In this document: in pieces, positions 40,553-50,158 of the stretch
Layout: each line of letters starts with the position of its first letter
How positions within the stretch are numbered: position 1 is the stretch's first letter
NCBI GenBank assembly: GCA_016710075.1
Contig: JADJLO010000020.1
Span: 1 to 64,000 of the forward strand
DNA length: 64,000 bases
Direction of reading: 5' to 3'
From: Acidobacteriota bacterium
Lineage (GTDB): Bacteria; Acidobacteriota; Blastocatellia; RBC074
Position numbers and translations under genes: made by a program
The notes under the pieces: generated by a model
Seen by the model: the letters and a program-made list of their open reading frames with translations, nothing else
Databases searched by the model: none
Told to the model about the DNA's origin: nothing

Positions 40553-41086
40553 CCCGCGGGTCTTCCTGACCATTCGCAGCACGGATTCCTCCCGGGTCAG
40601 TTCGGCGATTTTATCAAGTTCGACCCAGGCAAGGTCTTTCGACTCGCTGCTGATGGTCAATTCGTGTTGGCTGTCGGCGCGAAAGAGAAACCTGATGTCG
40701 TAATGAAAGTGGCGGGGCTCTCCGGGACGTTCGGGGATTGCGTGAACGTCAACGTCAAAGATTCTATCGATGACAGGCTCAACGCGCGAAAGCCCCGACT
40801 CTTCACGCGCTTCGCGCCATGAGGCGGCAAGCATCTCTTGCTCTCCCTCGACGTGGCCTCCAAGCTGGACCCATAGATCCAGCTTCCGGTGATGCGTCAG
40901 CAACGCATGGGAGAAGTCCTCATCCACAATCCACGCTGAACCCGTCAGATGCCCTTCAAGAAGCGACCTCTCGGCGCAGTCCTCGTGGGCTCTCACAAAA
41001 TCAAAGATCCTTTGCAGCATGCCGAGCTCATGGGCATCATGCGCCTCATGAGCTCGAAGCTGCTCAAGCAATAGTTCTCGATTCAT
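40532..41086 (-). CDS. NUDIX hydrolase
   Basis: 184 residues. The Nudix box reads GGHVEGEQEMLAASWREARE then ESGL, giving the Mg-binding REAREESG. N-terminal helix (ELLLEQLRAHEAHDAHELGM) is longer than in MutT. Family members cleave nucleoside diphosphates linked to other groups. The tail ends KTRGSFKFRV, read from the heptad array, so the natural end may have been earlier. Eight bases separate it from the PqaA-like gene upstream, same strand. Confidence 0.82.
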   Translation of the reverse strand: MNRELLLEQLRAHEAHDAHELGMLQRIFDFVRAHEDCAERSLLEGHLTGSAWIVDEDFSHALLTHHRKLDLWVQLGGHVEGEQEMLAASWREAREESGLSRVEPVIDRIFDVDVHAIPERPGEPRHFHYDIRFLFRADSQHELTISSESKDLAWVELDKIAELTREESVLRMVRKTRGSFKFRV

Positions 41087-41093
41087 ATTTCAA

Positions 41094-42533
41094 TCAGTTC
41101 TTTACCGCACTTGCCGGATATTTCTTCGCGGCATCCTTGAATTTGAACGGCAGGACATCCGGAACCACGCTGACCTCAGTGGTGAACTTGAAAGGGTACT
41201 TCCCTCCGCTGTCAAACGTCAGTTCGATGAAAAAAGCAGTAAAACCCTTGACCGGCTTGTTGACGCGGCCGATGTATGAACCGTCTTTTTCGGGATTGAG
41301 CACGGTGCTCAAATATGCCTTGCCGATCTCATCGAGTCTGAAATCGCGGGCTTTTGGATTTGTCGCCTGCCACAGCCTGACCTCTTTCGGTTTGTCGACG
41401 ACCGTGACGACAATCGATCCATCTTTGCCTTTCTTCCAGGAGAAATTTGGCCGGGGAGCGTTACTGAGAACCGATTGATAAAAAGCGATCATGCTGTCGA
41501 CTGCATCAGACCCTGCGAGATTGTGCTTGGCATTCGGCACATAGCGCAGGTGCTTCTCTTCCGGCATCTCCCGATAGTAGAACTGCGAATTATCCGGAAG
41601 GAAGAATTCATCGCCGGCTGCATTGATCATAAACTTCGGCATTTTGAGACTGGGGCGATCACGGTAATTATATGGATCCTCGATATTGAGAACCGCGCGA
41701 TATTCCGGCGTTCCGATCTTGTGCGGGAACAGACCGTGATTGACATAGTCATTGAGCGCCGATGAGAAGAATCCGTAGGCCTCGAAATGATGCTTCGTGA
41801 CGGCTTCGCTGTTGAGCGCATCGATGACCATCGGAACCATGGCGATGACGCGTTTATCGACAGTCCCGACCAGCCAGGTCGTCCAGCCGCGCTTCGATCC
41901 ACCGGCAACCACGAACTGGTCTATTTTCACGCGCCCGCCCTGCTCTGACGCCATGAATTCCTGAATCGCATCCATCGCGCGAACGCCGCTTTTGACCATC
42001 GCCAGCCTGACAAGCCAGAAATCGTCTTTGGTCTTGAAATGCTTGACACGGGTATATGCGATCAGATCGTCTTCGGAGCGGCGCTTGTCTTTCGAATCGG
42101 TGAAGTAAAGCGGCTGATTCGGCACCATCCCCAGTTCGGCGACAACTGTATTGGTTTCAACCGCCATTCTCGCCGTACGGTCAGAGACTTTTGAGGGCGC
42201 CGGATCCAGGTTGCTGCCGCCACCGATGAAAAGAAATCCTTTGTTGCTCTTCACCTCAACCGGCTTGACGACCGTCAGCCAGTGCTTCCAGATGGGCCGA
42301 TCGACGTCAGCTTCAGTTCGCCATGTCTGCGAAGTCAGCTCAAGCACAAAGGCCTTGTATCCCTCGCCTTCGATTGTTTTAACCAGCTTCCAGCCATAGA
42401 CCGGATCCGGCTTCGCGATATAACGATCCAGCGCCGTTTCACGCACTTGTGCAGAAGCGCTGATTAGAAACGCTGCCCCGATCAACAACAACAAGAAAGC
42501 CAACTTCAATGCACGACCAAATCCATTCTGCAT
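41094..42533 (-). CDS. PhoPQ-activated pathogenicity-related protein-like (PqaA family) alpha/beta hydrolase
   Basis: About 479 residues with a signal peptide (ALKLAFLLLLIGAAFLISAS). Family markers: FIGGGSNLDPAP, SEQGGRVKIDQFVVAGGSKR with Ser in the nucleophile position (GGSKRGW), and YDRPSLKMPKFMINAAGDEF-like segments near 41640 with the acidic residue; His in NAKHNLAGSD is the likely catalytic one. The family is named from Salmonella PqaA; its biochemical role is unknown. ATG at 42533 follows GGGAGGAACC; the upstream in-frame codons lie in a heptad repeat. Operon with the NUDIX gene. Confidence 0.85.
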   Translation of the reverse strand: MQNGFGRALKLAFLLLLIGAAFLISASAQVRETALDRYIAKPDPVYGWKLVKTIEGEGYKAFVLELTSQTWRTEADVDRPIWKHWLTVVKPVEVKSNKGFLFIGGGSNLDPAPSKVSDRTARMAVETNTVVAELGMVPNQPLYFTDSKDKRRSEDDLIAYTRVKHFKTKDDFWLVRLAMVKSGVRAMDAIQEFMASEQGGRVKIDQFVVAGGSKRGWTTWLVGTVDKRVIAMVPMVIDALNSEAVTKHHFEAYGFFSSALNDYVNHGLFPHKIGTPEYRAVLNIEDPYNYRDRPSLKMPKFMINAAGDEFFLPDNSQFYYREMPEEKHLRYVPNAKHNLAGSDAVDSMIAFYQSVLSNAPRPNFSWKKGKDGSIVVTVVDKPKEVRLWQATNPKARDFRLDEIGKAYLSTVLNPEKDGSYIGRVNKPVKGFTAFFIELTFDSGGKYPFKFTTEVSVVPDVLPFKFKDAAKKYPASAVKN

Positions 42534-42550
42534 AAGGTTCCTCCCGGTTC

Positions 42551-42586
42551 TTTCAACTTTAATCTTTAAACGGTAAACTTTAATTC
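42551..42586. repeat. AAACTTT-type heptad array
   Basis: TTCAACTTTAATCTTTAAAC and following, about five units with 7-bp period, between the divergent PqaA-like and serS genes. Confidence 0.7.
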
Positions 42587-42611
42587 GCATTATTACCTGA
42601 AAGGATATTTT

Positions 42612-43904
42612 ATGTTAGATCTTCAATATGTTCGCGAAAACTTCGATGCTGTTCGCGAAAAACTATCGAGACGCAATTTCGACCCGAAGCTGCTGGATGA
42701 TTTTCATAATCTGGACATCGAGCGGCGCACTTTGATCCGCGAGCGTGATGAGATGAATGCGGCGAGCAACAGGATCAGCAAGGAAGTCGGCGCGATGATG
42801 AGGGAAGGGCGAAAGGAAGATGCCGAGGCTTTAAAAGCCGAGTCGCGTTCGATCACCGAAAAAAGCAAGTCGGTGGAAGCCCGACTGGAAGAATTGGAGA
42901 GCGAATTTCGGGCTATTCTGACAGGGGTCCCCAATCTGCCGCACGAATCGGTACCGACAGGAACTGACGAATCGGCAAATAAAGAGGCCCGGCGCTGGGG
43001 GACTCCAAGGGATTTCGCCGCCGAAGGCTTTGATCCAAAGGACCACGTGGATATCGGCAATGCTCTCGGAATCCTTGACCAGGAGCGTGCCGCGAAGATC
43101 ACCGGCGCCAGGTTTTCGGTGCTCATGGGACTTGGAGCAAAGATGGAACGCGCATTGATCTCTTTTATGCTCGACCTGCATACGCGTGAGCACGGCTACA
43201 CCGAAGTCCTGCCGCCGTTTATGGTCAATGAGGCCACACTTTTCGGCACGGGCCAGCTTCCGAAATTCGAAGAGGATCTCTTCAAGGTCCGATTCGAACG
43301 CGACTACTATCTGATTCCAACGGCGGAGGTCCCGGTAACCAACCTGCATCGCGATGAGATACTCAACGAAAAAGACCTGCCGATCTATTACACAGCATAC
43401 ACTCCATGCTTTCGATCTGAAGCCGGCAGCTACGGTCGCGACGTTAAAGGGCTGATCCGCCAGCACCAGTTCGATAAAGTCGAGATGGTCAAATTCGCGA
43501 AGCCCGAAGATTCGTACGAAGAACTCGAAAAGATGACCGCCAATGCCGAAAAAGTTCTTCAGTTGCTCGAGCTGCCCTATCGCGTCATTACCCTCTCGAC
43601 GGGCGATATGGGCTTCTCCGCGGCCAAGACATACGACCTCGAAGTATGGCTGCCGAGCCAGAATACTTACCGGGAGATATCGTCCTGTTCAAATTGCGAG
43701 GCATTCCAGGCGCGTCGCGCCCAGATTCGCTTCAGACGAGAAGGCAAATCCAAAACCGAATTCGTTCATACATTGAATGGATCCGGTCTGGCAGTCGGGC
43801 GGACCTGGCTCGCCATACTCGAAAACTTCCAGCAGGCTGATGGATCGGTGAAGGTGCCGAAGGCTCTGATCCCCTACCTTGGAGTCGATGTCATATCGGC
43901 ATGA
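42612..43904 (+). CDS. serS: Seryl-tRNA synthetase
   Basis: Charges tRNA(Ser). 430 residues. N-terminal tRNA-binding coiled-coil arm (MLDLQYVRENFDAVREKLSR to about residue 105), then the class II core: VLPPFMVNEATLFGTGQLPK, motif 2 PCFRSEAGSYGRDVKGLIRQ, EISSCSNCEAFQARRAQIRF and motif 3 LNGSGLAVGRTWLAILENFQ. All elements are intact. ATG at 42612 follows AAAGGAT. A GATTACG element begins 16 bases after the stop. Confidence 0.96.
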   Translation: MLDLQYVRENFDAVREKLSRRNFDPKLLDDFHNLDIERRTLIRERDEMNAASNRISKEVGAMMREGRKEDAEALKAESRSITEKSKSVEARLEELESEFRAILTGVPNLPHESVPTGTDESANKEARRWGTPRDFAAEGFDPKDHVDIGNALGILDQERAAKITGARFSVLMGLGAKMERALISFMLDLHTREHGYTEVLPPFMVNEATLFGTGQLPKFEEDLFKVRFERDYYLIPTAEVPVTNLHRDEILNEKDLPIYYTAYTPCFRSEAGSYGRDVKGLIRQHQFDKVEMVKFAKPEDSYEELEKMTANAEKVLQLLELPYRVITLSTGDMGFSAAKTYDLEVWLPSQNTYREISSCSNCEAFQARRAQIRFRREGKSKTEFVHTLNGSGLAVGRTWLAILENFQQADGSVKVPKALIPYLGVDVISA

Positions 43905-43920
43905 ATATGAATAGAAGAAA

Positions 43921-44054
43921 GATTACGAAACAGACGAAAAAATCCAGACGTTGACGGGGTGAGAATATCTCGATAAACATAAAATCAGGATTTATTTTAA
44001 TGAATCAATTTGATTTTTTTCGTCTGTTCCGTTTATTCCGTCTGTTTCGTAATC
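43921..44054 (-). mobile_element. MITE-like element, copy D (GATTACG family)
   Basis: 134 bp with perfect 16-bp inverted ends at 43921 and 44054. The core is in reverse orientation to copies A and B (GAGAATATCTCGATAAACAT, AATCAGGATTTATTTTAATG). Located between the convergent ends of serS and galU, where a bidirectional hairpin could act as a terminator. Flanks extend the palindrome slightly (AGAAGAAA and TATCTTCT). Confidence 0.85.
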
Positions 44055-44060
44055 TATCTT

Positions 44061-44912
44061 CTATCCGAGAATCTTTCTGATGCGAGGTAAGACCGCGGCA
44101 CGCATCTCAGGATCGCCGAGCGCATATTCGAGCAGGGTGTGCAGGTAATTTACAGGATCGCCGATGGTCAGCCATTGACCGTCGACTACTGGCTGCACTA
44201 CAACGCGGCCTCCACGGCTGACGTACTCCCGCACGGCATCGGTCATCCATAATTCATTCGATTTACCCAGAGGTATCTCTTTGAGTATCCTGATGATCTC
44301 CGTGGAGAGCAGGTATCTGCCGAACATGGCATGATTCGATTTCGCCTCTTCGCGGGAAGGTTTTTCGACGACATCCTTCATCTCCTGATTGCTGCCTTCC
44401 TTGAATTCGATCATTCCGTAACGGACAACGTCGTCCCAGGGAACCTGCTGTGTCCCCACAACCAGAGCGCCTGATTCGTGATGTCGCTCAACCAGCTGCC
44501 TGGAGAATGACTTTTCGGCTTTGATGATGTCGTCTCCGAATCCGTAGATAAAGCCCTCGCCTTCCGGAATATATTTACTGGCGACGATCAGAGGGGTTCC
44601 ATTTCCATAAGGACCGGACTGCGGCTCGAAAATTATCTCTATCCCTGAGAGCTTGTCGACGAACTCATCGAGCGCCTTGTATTTGCCGCGCGGCGGAAGG
44701 TTTTCCATCCCGTATTGCCGGTAAAGCGGCGTCGGGTTTTCTCCCGTCACAATAACAATCTTCTTCAAACCTGCATCGATGTATTCCTCTATAATCAGGT
44801 GTATCGCAGGCTTATTGATGATCGGTAAAAGTTCCTTGGGATATCCAAGGGTTACCGGCAACATGCGCGTCCCCGATCCTGCCGCCGCTATCACTCCCGT
44901 CTCAACTCTCAT
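44061..44912 (-). CDS. galU: UTP-glucose-1-phosphate uridylyltransferase
   Basis: Makes UDP-glucose for polysaccharides and glycolipids. 283 residues. The nucleotide-binding start IAAAGSGTRMLPVTLGYPKE continues LLPIINKPAIHLIIEEYID, the usual GalU signature; IYGFGDDII is the metal-binding Asp region and VVEKPSREEAKSNHAMFGRY follows. ATG at 44912 follows TTGGGAG. No sugar-epimerase partner is adjacent. Confidence 0.9.
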   Translation of the reverse strand: MRVETGVIAAAGSGTRMLPVTLGYPKELLPIINKPAIHLIIEEYIDAGLKKIVIVTGENPTPLYRQYGMENLPPRGKYKALDEFVDKLSGIEIIFEPQSGPYGNGTPLIVASKYIPEGEGFIYGFGDDIIKAEKSFSRQLVERHHESGALVVGTQQVPWDDVVRYGMIEFKEGSNQEMKDVVEKPSREEAKSNHAMFGRYLLSTEIIRILKEIPLGKSNELWMTDAVREYVSRGGRVVVQPVVDGQWLTIGDPVNYLHTLLEYALGDPEMRAAVLPRIRKILG

Positions 44913-45027
44913 CGTGCCACTCCCAATAAAAAATCTTATTATCTGAATAATACATATCTCATCGTCTAACTGAACAGACCGAACGATAACACCTTATTTC
45001 ACGCTTTAACAAGAATTAAGAGAAACC

Positions 45028-45056
45028 CCTCATCCGAATCGTCGATTCGGATGAGG
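45028..45056. terminator. Perfect hairpin between galU start and the next region
   Basis: A perfect 13-bp stem (CCTCATCCGAATC with its complement) around a GTC loop. No T-run on the + strand; on the - strand GGGTTTCTC follows. It lies upstream of galU, so it might instead be part of an upstream regulatory structure. Confidence 0.5.
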
Positions 45057-45185
45057 AATTTGCTAATAGGTGGGTCAGGAATTGGTGGTAAATCAAAGTG
45101 GGGAGTTGCTTGCGCAACCCGAAATCATGAGGTTATGAGTGGTAGGAAGACACATATATGAATAATCAACTGATAATATTTAAAA

Positions 45186-45548
45186 TTGAAATTATCGATG
45201 CAACAGCAACCATCATCAGCCACAATCATCAAGGACATTGCATGTCATGCCGGCATGCCTGCTCTGCCCGTCCTTAAAGAATGCACAAATGTAATAATTA
45301 CCGCTAAACACGGTCCCACGAAGAAAGAAACTAAAGCTGGGGGGCTAATATTTTTATTGGCCGGGATAATATGCGGATTTTCCGATGCCTTGAACCGCCG
45401 TTTTTGTGAGGAACGGACCTATCAAATCAACTTTCAAATCAACTTGCAATATAGCTGTAAGAATGCGGGGACTTTAATATCTTATCGACCAGGTGTCAAG
45501 AAAAATATTCATCAATTTATGCGGCTCTATTCCAACAAGCCGGATTGA
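45186..45548 (+). CDS. Possible small membrane protein, unknown
   Basis: An open frame of 120 residues with one hydrophobic span (GGLIFLLAGIICGFSDAL) after a Lys-rich segment (KHGPTKKETKAGG). Two or three Cys/His residues near the start hint at a broken zinc ribbon. No ribosome binding site, no known family, and codon use is unlike its neighbours, so it may be a remnant or chance frame. The rest of 44913-45595 holds no recognised gene. Confidence 0.25.
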   Translation: MKLSMQQQPSSATIIKDIACHAGMPALPVLKECTNVIITAKHGPTKKETKAGGLIFLLAGIICGFSDALNRRFCEERTYQINFQINLQYSCKNAGTLISYRPGVKKNIHQFMRLYSNKPD

Positions 45549-45595
45549 AAGAAGCTGCATGATAATCAGAGTGGTAGTTACCGGTTTCGATGCGG

Positions 45596-48103
45596 TCAGT
45601 CAGGAACCCGAGGCGGATCTTCAGGAGTGTTGACCCGGCGCTTGCGTGTGTTGGCTTTTGGAGCGGGTGCGGGCGGGACTTCCTCTTCCGATTTTGAAAG
45701 GAAGTCGTCCCATTGCGAATAGAAGATTCTCTGATTGATCGGAGGCGACAGTGGAATTGCGAAATCGGGTTCGGGTGCAAGCAATGGCAGCAAGACCGGC
45801 TTTTTAACTGCAGGCGCGGCGGCGGGCTTATTTTCAGTGACAGGACCGGCTGGAGCGCTGTTTCTGGCAAAAATCGGATCGTCTTTTGAGATACCCGGCT
45901 GCGGGGCTTCGCGTTTGGCTTGTGGCCGTACGACATTAATTGAGCCGGAGTTCCGATCTTTGGTTTGAGCCGGAAACGGAGTGAAGTATCTGAATTCGGG
46001 AGGCTTGTTTTCAGCAGGTTTCGCCTCGGGGGACTGCTTTGCAGGGCTGGATTCGGGAGTTGCGGACTTTTCGGCCGCCGGCTCGACTTTTGAAGCAGGC
46101 CGCAGCCTTGCGAGCAAATCATTCAACTGCCTGCCTGAGTCATCCAACGCCGCGCGTTTGAGTTTATCGTCCAAACCATCCAGTGATCCGAAATTGAGTT
46201 TACGATAGATCATCTCGATGACGGTGCGATTGAGATCGAGGCTGGTGGTTTGCGACGGAGCTTCATAACCGGCGACATAAAGATCGAGTGCGATAGAAAG
46301 TTCGCCCAAAGATTCCTTGACGGCAGCCAGATGCCTGATCGCCTGTTTGCCTTCGGGCAGAGGCCCGTATGACTCGACTGCGTCGATCAGGGCTTTCGTG
46401 GCATCTTCATTCCTGCCCGATTTATAGAGCGCCCATCCTTTGATATCCAGAGCGCGCCCGCGCAGAATCCTCAAACGGCCTTCACGATCATAGTTCGGAT
46501 AATCACGAAGCGAGCCATCGAATTCGGTGGCCGCGGCGGCAAGCCCGAGGACTTGATCGGCGAGTTCTGCCGCGGTTTCAACGGCAACGCCGGCCCGTGT
46601 CAAATGCTGTGCGATGTACAAAGCACGGAAGGCCTTGCGCAGGTTTTCAGCATCGATGAAAGCGGCGGCGGATCTGTCGAGTTCCGCCAACTGTTCAGGC
46701 GAGATTGAAACAATGCGTCGACCCTCGCTCCTTGCAATGCGCGGGCCGGTGTCGGATTTGAGCGACTTCAAAGTGGCGTTGAAGACCGTCAACGACTGGA
46801 TGATTCTTAACTGCTCATCCGAGGTCGGAGAATCCGCGAGAAATATCGATGCCTGATGTTCTCGCGCCAGAAGTTCCTTGAGATTGTCGGCCTTGATCTC
46901 CAGAACATCGCCAAGCCTGGCGGTGAAAGTCCCTTTGCCGGAATATGCGAAGACTTTTGAGAACTGTTCGACTGCGCCGTCGAAATCTTCCACTGCGACA
47001 TATAGTTTTCCGAGCGTGAAGAGCAGCGTCGCGAAGCCGGCGTATTTCTGTGCCGCCAGAAGGTTGCGCTCGGCATCGAAAAACTTGTCTTCAGCCAGAT
47101 CCACTTCCGCCGCGGCGATTCGTGCCCACGCATATCGAGGTTCGACCGCAATTGCCGTATCGGCTGCCTGACGTGCCTGTTTGAAATTCTTCAGCCTGAG
47201 GTAATAGAAGGCCATCTGTGTCTGAAGATAGATGTCCTGTTTTATCTCATCGACCGAGCCACGCAGATCGCGGGCCTGGTTGAGAGCGGTCATTGCCTGA
47301 TCCTCATTCCCGAGAGCCAATAATGCCAGCGCCAGCCCTTTGTAAGGGGCGAGAAATTTCGGGTCAATCTCGAGCTGCTTGCGATAGAGTCTTATCGCGT
47401 CCTCATAAGCCCCGTGTGCCCGGTAGAGATTTGCGAGTTCATAATAAGCGCGTTTGTCGCCCGGATCTATTCTGATTGCCTGCTGATATTCAGTGATCGA
47501 CTCGTCCAGCCGCAGTCCCATTCGGTAGGCGGCGCCGAGCGATCGCCGCATTCGCGCATCGTCTTCGTTCGATGTTACCGCCACCTCAAGCACCCGAATC
47601 GCGTCGATCGGAGCCTCGATGCCAATGTAGAAGTCACCGATTGCAGCCAGCCGAGCTGCTTCACCCTTGTATTTCTTCTCCAAAGTGCGCGCCAACTCAA
47701 TAGCCTCATTGCGATAACCGCGGAGCGAGACGACCTGAGGTATGCGTACAATCGTCGTCTCGAAAAACCTGTCGGTCGCTGTTTCAGGAATTGCGGAGAT
47801 CGCGCTCCGGAAATCCGCGACGGCTTTTTCGATTTCGTTTTCTCCAAGCCGGGTTTCACCCAATTGCGCCCAGCCTGCCACAATAGCTTCGAGTGCGGTC
47901 CGAGACTGTTCCGGGATGATATTGGTCTTGATGAATTTCTTCAGTGCGGCGATTCTCTCCGACGGATCTTCGACAGCAAGCGCCGCTTCCAGAGATCCGG
48001 GCGCAGCCTGCGCCGGCGGGACTACGGGTTCCTGCGCGCACACTTGCCGCGCAAAGAGCAGAACACACAGAACCAGAATGTACTTGATTGATCCTAACCT
48101 CAT
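45596..48103 (-). CDS. Large secreted TPR-repeat protein
   Basis: 835 residues. Signal peptide YILVLCVLLFARQVCAQEP. From about residue 140 there are many tetratricopeptide repeats (for example AYYELANLYRAHGAYEDAIR, LYRKQLEIDPKFLAPYKGLA, ARIAAAEVDLAEDKFFDAER), then a helical region without clear repeats. The last 150 residues are Pro/Ala/Lys-rich and disordered. TPRs bind other proteins; a scaffold in the periplasm or at the outer membrane is likely. No catalytic domain seen. It is the first gene behind the heptads at 48108. Confidence 0.8.
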   Translation of the reverse strand: MRLGSIKYILVLCVLLFARQVCAQEPVVPPAQAAPGSLEAALAVEDPSERIAALKKFIKTNIIPEQSRTALEAIVAGWAQLGETRLGENEIEKAVADFRSAISAIPETATDRFFETTIVRIPQVVSLRGYRNEAIELARTLEKKYKGEAARLAAIGDFYIGIEAPIDAIRVLEVAVTSNEDDARMRRSLGAAYRMGLRLDESITEYQQAIRIDPGDKRAYYELANLYRAHGAYEDAIRLYRKQLEIDPKFLAPYKGLALALLALGNEDQAMTALNQARDLRGSVDEIKQDIYLQTQMAFYYLRLKNFKQARQAADTAIAVEPRYAWARIAAAEVDLAEDKFFDAERNLLAAQKYAGFATLLFTLGKLYVAVEDFDGAVEQFSKVFAYSGKGTFTARLGDVLEIKADNLKELLAREHQASIFLADSPTSDEQLRIIQSLTVFNATLKSLKSDTGPRIARSEGRRIVSISPEQLAELDRSAAAFIDAENLRKAFRALYIAQHLTRAGVAVETAAELADQVLGLAAAATEFDGSLRDYPNYDREGRLRILRGRALDIKGWALYKSGRNEDATKALIDAVESYGPLPEGKQAIRHLAAVKESLGELSIALDLYVAGYEAPSQTTSLDLNRTVIEMIYRKLNFGSLDGLDDKLKRAALDDSGRQLNDLLARLRPASKVEPAAEKSATPESSPAKQSPEAKPAENKPPEFRYFTPFPAQTKDRNSGSINVVRPQAKREAPQPGISKDDPIFARNSAPAGPVTENKPAAAPAVKKPVLLPLLAPEPDFAIPLSPPINQRIFYSQWDDFLSKSEEEVPPAPAPKANTRKRRVNTPEDPPRVPD

Positions 48104-48107
48104 TGTT

Positions 48108-48203
48108 TCAAGTTTAAAGTGTCAGATCTAAAGTTTAAAGCGGCGCTGCCGGTTTTTCTGTCGCCGGTTGATAAATTGCATCGAGACCTTGAACTTTGAA
48201 CTC
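48108..48203. repeat. Inverted AAAGTTT/GAACTTT heptads
   Basis: Left arm AGTTTAAAGTGTCAGATC and TAAAGTTTAAAG (48110-48140), right arm CCTTGAACTTTGAACTC (48187-48203). It lies between the TPR gene and the EamA gene. Confidence 0.7.
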
Positions 48204-48206
48204 GCC

Positions 48207-49171
48207 CTACCTGCGCTGAGCGATCAGAACTCCGGCTGAAATAAGAATCGCGCCGAGTGCCTGTATGAGCGTCGGTTTCTCACCGATCACCGGCCAGGCG
48301 ATGAGAGCTGCCACGACAGGAATCATGCACATATAAATACTGGTGCGGACTCCTCCTATCAAGCGGACGCTTCGGTTGTAAATAATGTAACTCACCACCA
48401 GAGCCAGGCATCCGGAGTAGAAGATGCTGATGACCGATTTGATGCCGACGTCATGCCAGTCTGTGTGCACCAGGCCGGGGACGGCGGCAATCATCAGGCC
48501 AGGGTTCCGGTCACCATGGTCAGTGCCGTCACTCGCAGTGATGAAATTTCACCGATCACCGTGCGAAGGCCCAGAACATAGATCGCCCAGCTCAAAACTG
48601 CACCGAGCACAAGCAGATCGCCGGTGATCGATTCACGGCTGACAGAGGCTCCCCGCATCAGCATGACTATCGCAACTCCCGCCAGCGCCAGTGCCAGCCC
48701 GATGGCTGTCTTCCTCGTGATTTTCTCGATCCCTGCCAGCCTGCCGGCAAGCGCGATGATCAACGGTGTAGTCGTGACCATCAGCGAGCTGTTGGCGGAT
48801 GTGGTTCGGGCTACACCGTTGACAAAGAAGAGCTGAAAACTCGTGTTCCCGATGACTCCCAGCCAGACAAGCTTCCAGAAACTGCCCTCCGGAAAAGACA
48901 ATCCACCCTCCCGCCAATACAGCAAAATCACCAGAAGAACTGTGGCAAGGAGAAACCTGACTGCCAGAAAAACATAAGGATCCATTTCGACCAGCGCCGC
49001 TTTGATGGCCGAATAGTTTCCGGCCCAGATCAGAACCACAACCAGCATGGTCAGATCAGGGTCGGCAAGACGTTCTGCAAACGATGTTCTCAAATGTTTT
49101 ACCGATGAGAGAGTCTGGATTACGAAACAGACGGAATAAACAAAACAAACGAAAATTATCCAGTCGGTCAA
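48207..49171 (-). CDS. EamA family (DMT superfamily) transporter, frameshifted once
   Basis: Ten-span permease of the drug/metabolite family, two EamA halves. First half: MLVVVLIWAGNYSAIKAALV to FLLATVLLVILLYW and IIALAGRLAGIEKITRKTAI. The first frame ends at 48494 after TALTMVTGTLA; with one added base in a C-run it continues LMIAAVPGLVHTDWHDVG, VVSYIIYNRSVRLIGGVRTS and ends GAILISAGVLIAQRR. The N-terminus is unclear: the open frame begins MTDWIIFVCFVYSVCFVIQ, which is wholly read from a repeat element (49118-49261), so the true start is more likely near 49060. Substrate unknown. Confidence 0.75.
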
Positions 49172-49261
49172 TCTATCTGATCATCCCTTTCTTTCGCATG
49201 AAGTGATAATAGATAGTCGTGAACCAAAGTATTTTAAGCTCTTTTCGTCTGTCTCGTAATC
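49118..49261. mobile_element. MITE-like element, copy E (GATTACG family)
   Basis: 144 bp. Left end GATTACGAAACAGACGGAAT, right end CGTCTGTCTCGTAATC with one change. The core is not shared with the others. It lies between the divergently read EamA gene and the isomerase gene, and its left end is read in frame as the first residues of the EamA protein. Confidence 0.75.
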
Positions 49262-49274
49262 TTGTTCTATCTGA

Positions 49275-50123
49275 CTAAAATTCCAGTTTCTTCAGATAAT
49301 CGAAACTGGTTTTGATGCTGTCGAACGGCGAGCCGGGGGTCTCATCCTGTTCGACGATGAAATATTTCACACCGGCCTTCTTCGACCCGGCAAAAAGCTC
49401 TTTGAAATTGATGACGCCTCGTCCGACTTCAGTAAAGGCTCCTTTGGGAGTGTTGTCCATGTCCTTAACGTGAAAGGCGACGAATCGACCGGGATTATTT
49501 TTCATATAATCGATCGGGCTCTTCTTTGCCTTGATAATCCAGTAAAGATCCAGTTCGATTTTGACAAGGTTCTTATCCGTCTCGGCGAGTAGGAGGTCGA
49601 AAGGCAATTTTCCGTCAAAGGGTGTGAATTCGAAGTCGTGGTTGTGATAGGCGAACTCGATCCCGGCTTTCTTGCAGCTTTCGGCGGCCTTGTTGAATGT
49701 CGCGGCGTGGCGCTTGTAATCATCCATCGACTTGCGGTTATTGGGATCGAGCCATGGACAGACGATAAGATTGTGTCCGATGATTTTCGCTGCCTCGATC
49801 GCATTGTCCAGTTTATTTTGAATGTCACTCAACGGGACGTGAACCGACGGTGCTTGAAGACCATAACGGTTGAGGATCTCCCTGACCTGCTGTGGTGTGC
49901 GATTGAAATAGCCGGCAAATTCAACCTGCTGGTAACCAATGGCGGCAATCTTCTGGAGCGAGCCTTCAAAATCCTTGCTCATCTCGTTGCGGACAGTGTA
50001 GAGCTGCACGCCAAGCTTATCGAGCCTGGCGGCTTTGACCAGCTTGCCGCCGGAAGCGGCTTCATAACCGGCCATGGCCAGAGCACCGGAGGTGATGGCA
50101 AGAAACGATCTGCGATTAATCAT
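49275..50123 (-). CDS. Secreted sugar phosphate isomerase/epimerase family protein (second copy)
   Basis: 282 residues. MINRRSFLAITSGALAMAGY is a Tat-like signal, then a TIM barrel: DKLGVQLYTVRNEMSKDFEG, YNRTPQQVREIL-type segment, IIGHNLIVCPWLDPNNRKSM, IEFAYHNHDFEFTPFDGKLP, VKIELDLYWIIKAKKSPIDY and FHVKDMDNTPKGAFTEVG, IVEQDETPG. Metal-ligand residues of the superfamily are present. The ATG at 50123 follows GAGG; the earlier ATG at 50138 lacks one. It resembles the gene at 34732 in size and secretion but belongs to another branch. Confidence 0.85.
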   Translation of the reverse strand: MINRRSFLAITSGALAMAGYEAASGGKLVKAARLDKLGVQLYTVRNEMSKDFEGSLQKIAAIGYQQVEFAGYFNRTPQQVREILNRYGLQAPSVHVPLSDIQNKLDNAIEAAKIIGHNLIVCPWLDPNNRKSMDDYKRHAATFNKAAESCKKAGIEFAYHNHDFEFTPFDGKLPFDLLLAETDKNLVKIELDLYWIIKAKKSPIDYMKNNPGRFVAFHVKDMDNTPKGAFTEVGRGVINFKELFAGSKKAGVKYFIVEQDETPGSPFDSIKTSFDYLKKLEF

Positions 50124-50158
50124 GATGTTTAACCTCACTGGATAATAACAATTATTAT

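Noticed and set aside
49118..49171. Extended N-terminus of the EamA protein (MTDWIIFVCFVYSVCFVI)
   Set aside because: The residues are read from the end of a repeat element, and the family's first span begins further downstream.
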